Source of the DNA: Macrocybe gigantea
Lineage: Eukaryota; Basidiomycota; Agaricomycetes; Agaricales; Callistosporiaceae
NCBI GenBank assembly: GCA_011319805.1
Contig: SJRY01000206.1
Coordinates: 1-64,000, forward strand
Direction of reading: 5' to 3'
Length of the DNA: 64,000 nt
The notes under the pieces were generated by a model. It saw nothing but the letters and a program-made list of their open reading frames with translations, was not told the origin of the DNA and searched no databases. Position numbers and translations under genes: made by a program. Of the stretch, positions 1 through 9,581 are shown one piece after another; within the stretch, counting starts at the first letter, position 1, and the number at the start of each line of letters is the position of its first letter.

Positions 1-26
1 CTAACCTAACCTAACCTAACCTAACC
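1..26. repeat. Telomere repeat, (CCTAA)n / (TTAGG)n
   Basis: The first 25 bases are five perfect copies of CTAAC, followed by a degenerate CTGAC. The C-rich strand reads 5' to 3' inward, as expected at a left chromosome end. The unit is five bases (TTAGG), not the TTAGGG usual in basidiomycetes. The sixth base could be missing because GGG was contracted in the consensus. Confidence 0.85.
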
Positions 27-90
27 TGACAAATTCTGACTAAGATTACCAATTTTTACGTCAGCATTCTGCCTTGTCCCCTTCTTTATA

Positions 91-470
91 GATGACTATC
101 ACTTACGGTCACTTATGGTCAATGACTGTTAATGACAGTGAATGATGGTCAATTACAGTCAGTGACGGTGAATGACGGTAAGTGACAGTAACTTACTATT
201 ATTGACTGTAAGTGACTGTAAGTAGGAGTAAATGACTGTCAATGACTGTTAATGACGGTGAATGACGGTAAGTGACAGTAACTTACCGTTATTGACTGTA
301 AGTGACCGTAAGTAGGAGTAAATGACTGTTATTGACTGTAAGTGACCGTAAGTAGGAGTAAATGACTGTCAATGACTGTTAGTGACGGTGAATGACGGTC
401 AATTACAGTCAGTGACGGTCAATGACGGTTGGTGATGGTGAATGACAGTAACTGACTATAACTATTGGTA
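91..470. repeat. Subtelomeric 10-bp tandem array
   Basis: Thirty-eight consecutive 10-mers stay in exact register from 91 to 470 with consensus near ARTGACNGTN. Higher-order units are visible: 171-239 matches 261-329 at a 90-bp offset, and 291-320 matches 331-360 exactly. The period is close to one helical turn. No coding potential is apparent. Confidence 0.9.
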
Positions 471-1076
471 ACTTGTATCCAATATCAATCCTACATTATT
501 TTCATGCTTAAATGACCATGATTCATGTGTTCACAATATTGGTACTGTGGGAAAACTTGGTCGGCAAATATCATCCTCACCCCAACTTGCAACCCAATTA
601 TCTCCACAACCACTGCACCAAAGTCTTAGATATTCTAGGCTTAGAATCTACTATATTATAGCTTTCGATTGAGTGCTTAACTTTGGGAAAATACTAAGTT
701 TTGCATCTTGTAATTTATATGATTAATCTTATAAAAGCACTGTATAATAGTAGTACCGCCAATTCCTGTTACAGGAATGGCGGTTCAGGTTGTTTGTAAC
801 ATGCATGACCACCGTTCCTGTGGTTGGAATGGCGGTTTGGTTGTTCACTGTTAGATTATATCATTAATATATGACTACTTTGCTGTTACACATTGCATGT
901 CTTATATTTTGGGCGCATCGTTTCAACTAAATATCTAACCGGACAGTGTCATTACCCCGATTTCAAATCTTTATCTCTATAGAATTCTTTCAAGAGTATG
1001 TTTTTATTTATTTACATGTTGCAAAACTTTTGCAAGAGAACTGTACATCCTACATCCCATCCACACTATACAGTTC
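471..1076. other. AT-rich subtelomeric spacer
   Basis: About 600 bp of AT-rich DNA between the tandem array and the first gene. I see no credible coding exon. The short open frame at 998-1252 on the plus strand mostly overlaps the 3' end of the kinase gene on the other strand. The stretch contains the paired hairpins at 755-836. Confidence 0.6.
755..836. repeat. Two related hairpins sharing ACCGCC/GGCGGT arms
   Basis: The first hairpin, 755-784, has arms ACCGCCAATTCCTG and CAGGAATGGCGGT, with one bulged base and a TTA loop. The second, about 807-836, has diverged arms around ACCGTTCCTG and TTGGAATGGCGGT. The two are related in sequence and about 20 bp apart. They could be the ends of a decayed small element or a structured subtelomeric motif. 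Confidence 0.55.
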
Positions 1077-3252
1077 TTAAGCAATGCAGTCCATGGACGG
1101 AAACATATACCGAAGCATTTCGAGATCATGTCCTGGCAGAATGGGCTCATTGTCTAGTGCACCGTCCGGACGGAGAATGTCTTCCCTGTTCACGTTCATC
1201 GGGTATAGGGCCTCGCCAATCTTGCCAGCCCAATCAAAGTCCACCAGCATGACCCTCGAACCAGCTGGACGGTCGTTCGAAACCATAATATTGACATCGC
1301 GCACGTCGCCGTGCACGTATCCATGCTGGTGCATCGCGACCAAGATCCCATGGAGCTCGGCATGGATCTCGACTGCACGATCGCCATCCGGCTCAGCGTC
1401 GCGTAGGTCGATGTATGTCGAATCCAGTTGAGCCATCACAACCATCCACCATCCGCCATCCAAAGCTTCGAAACCGACCAGCGCGGGCGCACAGCGAACC
1501 TCGATTGACGCGCAGTGCTCATGTGCGTCTCGCGAATAATGACGCACGAACTTGATGTATACCTTTTCCTGGGTATCGGAGAGCGTTCCGGAAAAAAGAA
1601 GCTTGCTGGGCTTCACTTGTGCTGTGTACACAAAGCGTCGTTCGACATCGCCCTGCTTGAAAGAAGTTGGGTACGGGAAGATCTTGTCCGAGGGCGGATC
1701 GGCGTCGGGGTTCTTGTAATACGGCGTTTCCTGGTAATAGCGTTGTAGGGCGTCAACAGCGTTGACGAATGCTGAAAGATGGCGTCCAGCGATCTTTCGG
1801 AGCGTAGTATCTGTGTGGTGGAAATGGAAAGGAATTGTTGTAGAGAGAACTTGGATATTCGGCCGGCCGTTCCACACTGCGCCCGCGAATGACAGAAACG
1901 GTCCTAAAATTCGATGAACTCGTATTAAAAAAGCGGAAAATGAAAGCAAAGCACGTACCGACACAGAGGATAATCAGGCAAGGAAGAACCGACTTTGAGA
2001 ACACGGTCGCCAACTCTCGCGTCTGCTCGAGGTAGTATAGTATGGCTTGACAGAACGGTTCGACGTTACCGCCTGCGAGTTCATTCTTGATTTCGCCGCA
2101 GACGACAAGAAACTTGCCTGCCGCCGTCATGCCGGCGTCGATTTCATACGAGGTTCCCGGTATCGTGAACGTCTTTAAGTCGATCCCAGCTTCTAGGAAT
2201 AATTTTATGAGCTCGTGGGATCGTCCTTTTTCGTGCGGATAGTATCTCGACATGACGTCTGAGAATCGCAAAACTAATCGGTTGATGTTTGCGTCTGGTT
2301 CAACCTTTTCACAGTCGTCTACGAATTTACCGAATACGGGATGTAACAGGGTCACCGGGATGGGGAGAGAAGCATGTGGGGGCCGATTGCATAGAATCCT
2401 CGTATCGGATGCTTGTTTATTGAAAAACGCGTGGGGTATGCTGCCACTTGAAGGCGCCTCCGGACGACGATCGCGGAGATACTGGAGTCGGCGAGCAGCC
2501 TCTGTAGTCTGCGGAACCTCCCGTGAGAGGGCAGGTGCTATTCGACATTTGGGTCAGCTAAAACGCAATGGACGAGAGTCTACTCACCGATGGATTTGGC
2601 CTTGATGAGGATGTGAACGACATCGCGCTGAGGCACTTTATCGAAGACATCCGACAGTTCATCCGACAAATTGAGTTCGTCGCCCCAAATAACGTGTTGT
2701 TGGAGAATGTCATTGATGGAAATGGAAACTTTCGAGATGGCGTAATCGTGGGGTGGTTTGTTTTTGAGTTGCATCTGGGCTAGGATCGCCAGCAGGAGAT
2801 CGGCGACTTGGTCCTCGTAGGAAACCTTGATCCAACCATGGCCTGACATGACGCCAATGACGAAGTAGTTCAGTGAGATATCTAGAGGTCCTGTATGTTC
2901 TATCTCAGTGCCACGTAATAAGACCTTCGTTGTTCAAAGCACTCACTGATGATCAAGGGAGGTCATCCTCCGACATGTCGGACGAAAAGAACGCCGATAG
3001 CTTCTTCGTCGGTCGTAAGGTGTCTTTCTTCAAATTGAAGGCGAAGTTGCGGAGTTTGTCTTCAATATCTTCGTCATCCAAAGGCATGGAAACCTTCTCT
3101 AGCTTGAGAATTGGGGTGGGCAAACTGTGGCGCTGTTGGATGGCCAAGCGCAGGTCTGCAATTTTGGAGTCACCGGAGATAGAGAGAACTTGAACTCTGC
3201 TGAGTTCTGGTTTATCCAAGATGATGTAGTTAATGCTCAGCATTTTGGACAT
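1077..3252 (-). CDS. Crinkler-like protein with two N-terminal ubiquitin-like modules and a FunK1-like kinase domain
   Basis: Exons read on the minus strand are 3252-2953 (with a problem, below), about 2890-2588, 2537-1959 and 1903-1077. The last two junctions are clean GT-AG with matching phase. The first exon matches the Crinkler N-terminal module pattern: beta-rich start, KVSMPLDD-like stretch, KLSAFF near the end. The second exon is a second copy of that pattern, ending LSDVFDKVPQ then VVHILIKA. The C-terminal part carries kinase motifs HGDVRDVNIMV (catalytic loop) and VDFDWAG (metal loop), typical of fungal FunK1 kinases. Oddity: the first exon meets TGA six bases before a good GTGAGT donor at about 2946, so module 1 is either a separate short protein or separated by a nonsense or frame error. 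Crinklers are host-translocated effectors in oomycetes and some fungi; effector activity here is inference. Confidence 0.75.
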
Positions 3253-3640
3253 GGCGAACGTGAAGTGTCAAGCCAGAATTGAGCTCGCCACATTTCCACG
3301 CGTTATAGTGGTTTGTTTGGAGGTTCACGCGATCACGAGGCACGTGCCGGGCACGGTCACAGTCACTAAGTTACAGCAATAGCTGACGGCTCCATCATGA
3401 ACTGACAGAATACGATCCGTATGCCGATTCCACGGACGTGGTGGACCAGGGTTTTGGCGATGGAAAGCGTGAACTCTTGGCGGTATGAACAAGGGATACC
3501 CTCGACCTTGATGAACGGGGTTTATAGTGAGTCTTGAATGTTTCTGCGTTGTTTCTCATATGTCAACGATATCCCATTAATTTCTTTCTCGCCTGTCAGC
3601 CTCCTCTTTATAATCCCAACCGGGTGGGTTGGCGTCCAGT

Positions 3641-4558
3641 TCCCGGCCCTACACTGAGGCTGTGACCGGCATCGTATCACCAGAGGACGAAAGGTATCGT
3701 GTGTACGATGATGGGTACCAAGGCGGGCAGGTTTCGCTTCTGTGGGGGGAGAAGGAGGGATTCCGCCGACGCGTGTCGAGAGAGATCAACAGTATGCCCA
3801 GCAGCCTCATGAACTCCTTCCCATCCACCTACGATGGGTTCAACGGCACGGGCCTCTGCCTCGCCATGGGTATCCTGGGACGGAACAAAGGCCTAGCCCC
3901 ATTCGAGCTCGTGTTCGACGTCGACGATCAGCGCAAGGAAGCCAAGGGCGTCATCCGGAGCGATCCAAAGCGCAAAATATTCGCCGAGCTCGAAGCCACC
4001 TCGGCCTGGTTCCCGCGTCCGAACAAAGTGATGCGTTCGTTTTACCGCAAAGCGATGGAGGACCAGTACTCGGGCCTGGGCGCCGAATACGTCGGCGTGG
4101 CCGTCGAGCTCGCTCTGATCCTGCTTGACTGCCCAGAGGACGTGACGTTGCGGTGGCTCTTGCACGACCTAGAACAGCAATCGATGGAACTGAATCAGCG
4201 CATGTCAGACCGCCCGTCGGGGTCGGTACGCACCCGTGCCAGCGCCGCTCAACTACAAACGCTCTACCGCGCCAGCTACATCTCGATGATCATCTCGATC
4301 AACTATTCCAACCACACCCTGCCAGATACCGCACACGCGTGCCGCCCGGATCTGACCTGCTTTGCGCTTCTGTGGCTGGCGGAACAGGGCGCCGCCGCCG
4401 CACCTGAGTGGTGGAACGAGGAATGGGTGGTAACGAGACTGAACGCGGAGGCGGCGAGTCTGAACGGGAGGTGGAAGCGGGCGGCAAGTTGGTTGCTGGG
4501 CTTGGCCGATGTTCCGGCAATACTGGATCTGAGTAGATGGCCCGAGTGGAAGTCATAG
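3641..4558 (+). CDS. Conserved-looking hypothetical protein, 5' exon unresolved
   Basis: A long open frame of about 305 codons ends at TAG 4556-4558. In-frame TAA lies upstream at about 3611 and there is no ATG at the head of the frame, so an upstream exon must join, probably at the CAG near 3638-3640. A good GTGAGT donor near 3531 and an ATG at 3421 are candidates, but I could not make the phases agree. The protein is acidic at its start, then mixed alpha-helical with no signal peptide and no motif I recognise. It converges tail to tail with the WDR48-like gene. The spacer 3253-3640 is presumably a shared upstream region with the Crinkler gene. Confidence 0.55.
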   Translation, partial: SRPYTEAVTGIVSPEDERYRVYDDGYQGGQVSLLWGEKEGFRRRVSREINSMPSSLMNSFPSTYDGFNGTGLCLAMGILGRNKGLAPFELVFDVDDQRKEAKGVIRSDPKRKIFAELEATSAWFPRPNKVMRSFYRKAMEDQYSGLGAEYVGVAVELALILLDCPEDVTLRWLLHDLEQQSMELNQRMSDRPSGSVRTRASAAQLQTLYRASYISMIISINYSNHTLPDTAHACRPDLTCFALLWLAEQGAAAAPEWWNEEWVVTRLNAEAASLNGRWKRAASWLLGLADVPAILDLSRWPEWKS

Positions 4559-4955
4559 CGAACCTAGAAAATGAAATGTACCGCATTGTCAAGCTTGCAG
4601 TGGCGGTAGAGTCACTTGGACAACGACATGCCGGTCGTGACGGCCTCGAAATACTCAAGTCTCTGCGACGCATGTCCGGAGTGTGTCTCTTCAGAATTTC
4701 GGTCTGCGTGGGCATCGGTAGCGTGCCAAAGCGCCTCAAGCTCAACTCCAAAGCTCGGATACAGTGGAAGAGGTCACAGCCATCCCAGCGAAACATCCGG
4801 TATATTCGATCAGACGCTGTGATGTCGGAGTTCAGCGCTTCGGCCTTTGTCGACAGAGGAGAAAGGCCGACGACACTCTTGACTAGAGCTGGATGAGAAC
4901 GAGTTTTCAAATTTCAAGTAGGAACACTTCGATGCAAAAATGATTCGTTTGAGAA

Positions 4956-7055
4956 CTACGGGAACAACGGTGTAGCGTTCCCTGCAAGCTCGCGTTCCTC
5001 ATATTCAGCACGGGGGGTGCGCTGCAGGGATGCAGCGTTGTCCAGTTGAGCATTGCGTGTGGCATTGACAGTGGTGTTGTTGCGGTTCAGTGCAGCTGCA
5101 GAGGGACGTGTGGTCAAGTTGCGTGGGACAGGCATGACGGAAGCAGCAGAGTAGATCGTGGCAACTTCGACATCTCTTGCAGCCGATAGCGGATGGGAAG
5201 CATAAAGCACGTTGGGTGAGGATAACCGCACGAGGCTATGAAACGGGAGTCCATTGAGCATGTCGTCGGTCTTGCTGTTGATCCCAGTTCGTGAGGGAGC
5301 ACGTTCTGAGGAAAATGAGCTTATCGAAGTCGAGAGGGAAGGCTTTGATCTGTGTCTTTGGGACAACTTGGTGTTCTCTGCTGAGAGAATATCCTCGTCA
5401 CCGAACATAAATGAAACCAGTAATGCTGTTCGTGGCCTCGTCCTGCTCTCTGCTACATCTGTGGGTGGTATTCTGACTGACCGAGTGGGAGGCACGACCC
5501 ATCGTTTGATGCTGGAGCGATTGGACGCCGTCCAAAGGAAGTGGTCGTCCATAACGGCCATCTTGTTGATGCCATCCAAAAGAGTTGAGCCTTGCTCCGT
5601 GTCGTGGCAGAGGACAATGCATTCGCCTTCGGAGAGGTCGGAACAATTCTCCACGTCAACCCTGCAAACCAGGCCGGAACGATCCCCGGAATAGAATGTT
5701 TGGAGCGAAAGGTGAGAAGAGAACAATGACCGGACGGACACCATGTGGTGAGTGAAGGTGTGGATGCAGCGCTGCGCTGAAAGCGACCAGAGTTTGACGG
5801 AAGCTGAGAGATGTCAGCAACAAAGCCGAACGCTGACCGAAATGGGAACCCACCATCTGCAGAACCCGTCAACAGCTGTGAAGTCAATCAGCGTCGGATT
5901 ATATCACAGTATTCAACACGGCTGACTGACATATCGTGAATCTTCCGAGATCAACAGCGTACGGATATTATCGGTATGGCCGACGAGTTTGCCTGCATGG
6001 CACGTACGTCAGCACGAGGACGAGCGATAAGGTATTAACGAGTCACCGATTCCTCTGCCCGTCCGGGGATCCCACAGCCGCACCACTCGTTCGGGGGAAC
6101 CGGACGCAATCGTCTTCCAAAGGGATCAGCAGCGAGAGCATAGATGGATGACTTTGGCCCAGCGGCGTCGGGAGGCGTCAATGTGACGAGTGTGTCGCGT
6201 TGGTTATCGCGGGTGAGGTCCCAGAGCCTGATCCTGCGGTCGAAAGAGCCCGATGCGACCCAGTTGCAGTGATGCCTGGAGGTAGACGTGGCGATATTAG
6301 GGAGTTAGCGTTTTTGAATGATGAACCGCAGACGTACGCACGAGCAAGACATCGAACGTAGTCTTCGTGGGTGCCAATGGTGGACGGGTCTTCCTGTGTC
6401 GTGGAATGGGGATTCCATGCTTTCACGGTGCCGTCAGATGAAGCGGAGATGACTACAATAAATCGATTCAACCAAAGTCCGAATTAGTGAAAGGATAGTG
6501 TCAGATACCTGTCTGGTTATGGTTGCAGAGCAGGATATCGTTGAGCCAGTCATCGTTGGCTTGGACGCTCTCACGGAATTTACTTTGCTGCCAAAATCTT
6601 CAATCCGACGACCATAGAGCACAGTGGGCGGGTGCTTACCGTCCCAGGCTTCTGCCCCGCAGGGTCGATCTCCCACTGATGCTCCCACCTCCCCTCGAGG
6701 TCTTGCGCCCCGTGATCCCGTCCCGGTCGAGGTCGAGCTTGCGCTTCTTCATCGGTATACCCAAGTCCCACGCAACGACCATCCCATCCGTCCAACGGTG
6801 TACAAGATCCCTTCCGGCGACGCCCGGTTGGCGAGCTGTGTCGAGGTGTCGAGCGCGAGCGCGGATACGCCCAGACGGTGGCGCAGGTTCGGAGCGCGCG
6901 GTGGTGAAGCACGGTCCTGGGGTGCAGCGAGAGTATCGGGGATGATGTTGGGCGCAATGGCGCCGACTCTGGCGGCGGCGCGGAAAGCGGAGGCGGGGAG
7001 CGGGCTGGATTGGAGGTGGGATGACATAGGAGACGCGGTGTTTGGTGTGCGGCAT
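4956..7055 (-). CDS. WDR48: WDR48/UAF1-like WD40-repeat protein, frames broken and C-terminus missing
   Basis: Orthologues of this WD40 protein activate the deubiquitinases USP1, USP12 and USP46. The start at 7055 gives the family opening (RVSYVI). Successive segments follow the family order: [94 protein letters not shown] and [14 protein letters not shown]. Introns are short with good GT-AG borders, for example at about 6300 and 5820. Frame breaks: one base is missing at 6788/6789 (before DGMVVAWDL) and one at 6116/6117 (between PFG and KTIASG). A compensating shift lies in the GC-rich stretch near 6990, and another is possible near 6690. The frame ends at TAG 4956-4958, just after the segment AEYEEREL, so the usual C-terminal half is absent. 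Either a decaying subtelomeric copy or a sequence carrying consensus indels. Confidence 0.75.
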
Positions 7056-7445
7056 GCTCTGGAGATGCTTGAGCTGCAGAACCGACGCTATGAACGGCGA
7101 CGGAGCGGCCATAAACTGGCGTAAACAAAAGTCTTGTGTCTGATGGGCCACGTTGATGAGAGGGCTTGGAATATCGTTGACAGAGGCACGAGGGAGTGGG
7201 GCAGGATCCCCCGGTCATGGTGGTCCGGATCGCAGTAGCGATGGGGACGACCGGCGGATGGGAACGCGGGTGGGCGTCATCGGTCCTACTTCGACTGTCA
7301 ACGGGTAGATAATGGGGAGGGAGGGAAATTTGAGAAAACAATAGGAGATATGCAAGAACAAGGAAGGAGTAGGTCTGAGAGTTGTGGAGAGTAGGACAGA
7401 AGTGGTCAGACGAACATCACGTGTCCCGACACAAGAAAATGCATC

Positions 7446-7885
7446 TCAAGCTCGGGCTCGCCTGGCGGCGCCGCTCGCTCGAGATCCGTCCACGCCGAAA
7501 ATGAATGCTGCACTGGCATGATTACAAGTGGTTGGCTGTGGGAAGTTGCGCCAGTGCCCGTTCGACGACCCGGCGAGCAGCGGAGCCGCGCTGGTCGTCG
7601 TGAATCCGTTCCGAGGGTCGACCAGGCCCTCGACCAGCTGCCCTTTCGTCGTCTTCAACACTTGTTTATCTTCTTCGACCGCTTGGGGAGCGGCCACCGT
7701 TCGTGCTGACGCTCGACCAACCCGAAGAGCTCGTTTCGGGTGGGATGCCTGTTCGGGGGAAGGTCAGCATGGAAGAGCGGGCCCGGGCAAGGCAACGCGT
7801 CCACTCACTTCAGCTCGTCGCGCACGTACGGCCGTTCCTGCTGTCCGACGTTCTGCGGTCGAACGGTCTGCCCGAACTGTGCCAT
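7446..7885 (-). CDS. Hypothetical protein, possible two-exon gene
   Basis: GC-rich DNA. An ATG at 7885 opens a short exon ending in a CTGAA/GTGAGT donor near 7808, and an acceptor lies near 7746. A downstream open frame to 7446 reads through VEEDKQVLKTTKGQLVEGL and ends RARA. The donor phase favours a different, earlier stop, so the exon model is unsettled. No motif recognised. Confidence 0.25.
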
Positions 7886-8985
7886 CGCGGCCATATCGTG
7901 AGGAGCGCGTCGAGTGGGTCGGCTGAGGCGATCGGAGCACGGAAGCGGACGTGTGGGGTAGCTGAGACAAGCACGCTCGACACACTCTGGTCGAGCGAGC
8001 CCACGGTGTCGAGAGGGCAGAGCGTCGAATCCGGGGCTACCCCGAGGCCCCGCGGTGGTGCTCGCTGGCGACCTCGCCGCACGATCGTCCGTACCGTAGC
8101 CTTGCCCAATGCACCCGTTCTCCGCCCTCCACCTACGTTCCGCGCGATCGGCTCGAGTGAAGGTCTGAAAGGGGTCGGCAGGGGCCCCTGCCGGGGTGAC
8201 CCTTCGATTGCGAGCAGAGGCCCGACCTGACTGTCCCGTCCTTGCCAGGCTCCCCGAGGACGCCCGCCATCGATGTTTCCGACGCCTGGGGCTCGACCGT
8301 GGGCGCTCGCTGCGCGCGACGGCTGCGATCCCGCACCAATCTCACCAATCATGAGACACCACGGGCATGTGGGCAGTGGCATACATAAGGAAATTTGACA
8401 AATTCAAAATTTCGTCAGACACGTCACGGGTCAACCCCCCTGACGAATTGATTAAAATGGGACAGTATAAGTTTACTGAAGTACGAAAAAGCAAGCCCCA
8501 GGAGAGGTCAGGAAAAGGACCGCACCTCGCAGCACACGACGGCAGGGTGGAGAACAGCCTCAGCAAACTCGATGCAACTCTGAGGCACACGAGTGATGCA
8601 ATCGAGAAGTTAGGCACCTGTGTTGGAAAGGTAGAAGTGGACTAAGAGGCTCTCGAGCGCACAGTCGCCGAATGCAGCCCACGCCGTGAACGGTATGGCC
8701 TAGTATCTGAAAGTAGTATTGGCACTCTTCGACAGCTGTTCCAACAGAATGTGAGTGTAGGAGGATCAATAAGAACCCTTTTGTCCCACATGGTCTGAAA
8801 GGTCCTTACCTAGCAAGCCTTTTGAGTTAAAGAATGGAAGACAGCTTGATTAGGACCATGCCTAGAGAACGTTGAAAAGAGCAGGATTGGCATGGAACCA
8901 GCTTACTTCTCATCAGTCTGCACCCAGCATGAGCGGTAAATGACTCACTTCGTGCTGAAATACGTAGCTCACATTATATGAAGGT
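7886..8985. other. GC-rich then mixed intergenic stretch
   Basis: From 7886 to about 8340 the DNA is GC-rich with open frames in several phases, low-complexity and arginine-rich, which I treat as compositional. A plus-strand frame at 8367-8645 contains a short helical stretch (VENSLSKLDATLRHTSDAI), but I recognise no family and see no splice context. From 8650 to 8985 I see nothing. Confidence 0.4.
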
Positions 8986-9291
8986 TTGCGCACATTTTTC
9001 AAGTCTTTCTTCAAGAAGAATGAGCCACGCAAGCTCTACGCATCGATTAAGAAGAAGATTGATAGCAAGAAACCCGGCGATCGGCTTTTTTCAAACGATG
9101 ACATCCGCATTGACCGCGGTGAAACGCTGGCCGACGGGTCAACAAACATAGTTTGGCAGAGGCAGGCTGAGACGAAAAACCCTGCACTGAAGACGATCAA
9201 GGACACCCATTCGAAGATTGTCACTCAACAAGTTGGTCAAGACAGCGATCCGGATACACTCCAAGACGACTTGTTGTCCAAGCTGAAATAA
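8986..9291 (+). pseudogene. Protein-kinase N-lobe-like fragment
   Basis: A 100-codon frame contains IRIDRGETLADGSTNIVW followed by ALKTIKDTHSKIV. This resembles the glycine-rich loop and beta-3 lysine (ALK) of a eukaryotic protein kinase. It opens on TTG rather than ATG and stops at 9291 with no catalytic loop downstream. It is probably a fragment of a kinase gene; a short unrelated protein is possible. Confidence 0.35.
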
Positions 9292-9581
9292 GCATTGCAA
9301 ACGGAGTACGTCCGCAAATATTAACCGACTAGCTGCGCTCGTACTCATCTCAGGTGGATGAATAGTTGAATGTATGGTAGCCGGAGTAAAGCGATTAGCG
9401 ACTGGTTCGGTTGGAGTTGATGCGGAGTGTGGCTAATATAAGGACAATCTTGCTTTGGCTTATGTAACTATGAGCATACTGCAGACGATGCGATCTTCCG
9501 TCTACGCAAAGCTCGCTCATATGCTTACACCGAAGACAACTAAGAACGTTGTCTATGCGGCGAGTGCGTACTCTGTGACCA

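Noticed and set aside
91..470. CRISPR-like array
   Set aside because: Units are 10 bp with no spacers between conserved repeats and the organism is eukaryotic.
6580..7341. 253-codon minus-strand frame rich in Pro, Arg and Ser
   Set aside because: Only its last part contains WDR48-like residues (EGRWEHQWE); the rest is an off-frame reading of the WDR48 N-terminal region.
7703..8382. Overlapping long frames on both strands in GC-rich DNA
   Set aside because: Open in several phases at once with low-complexity translations; best explained by base composition.
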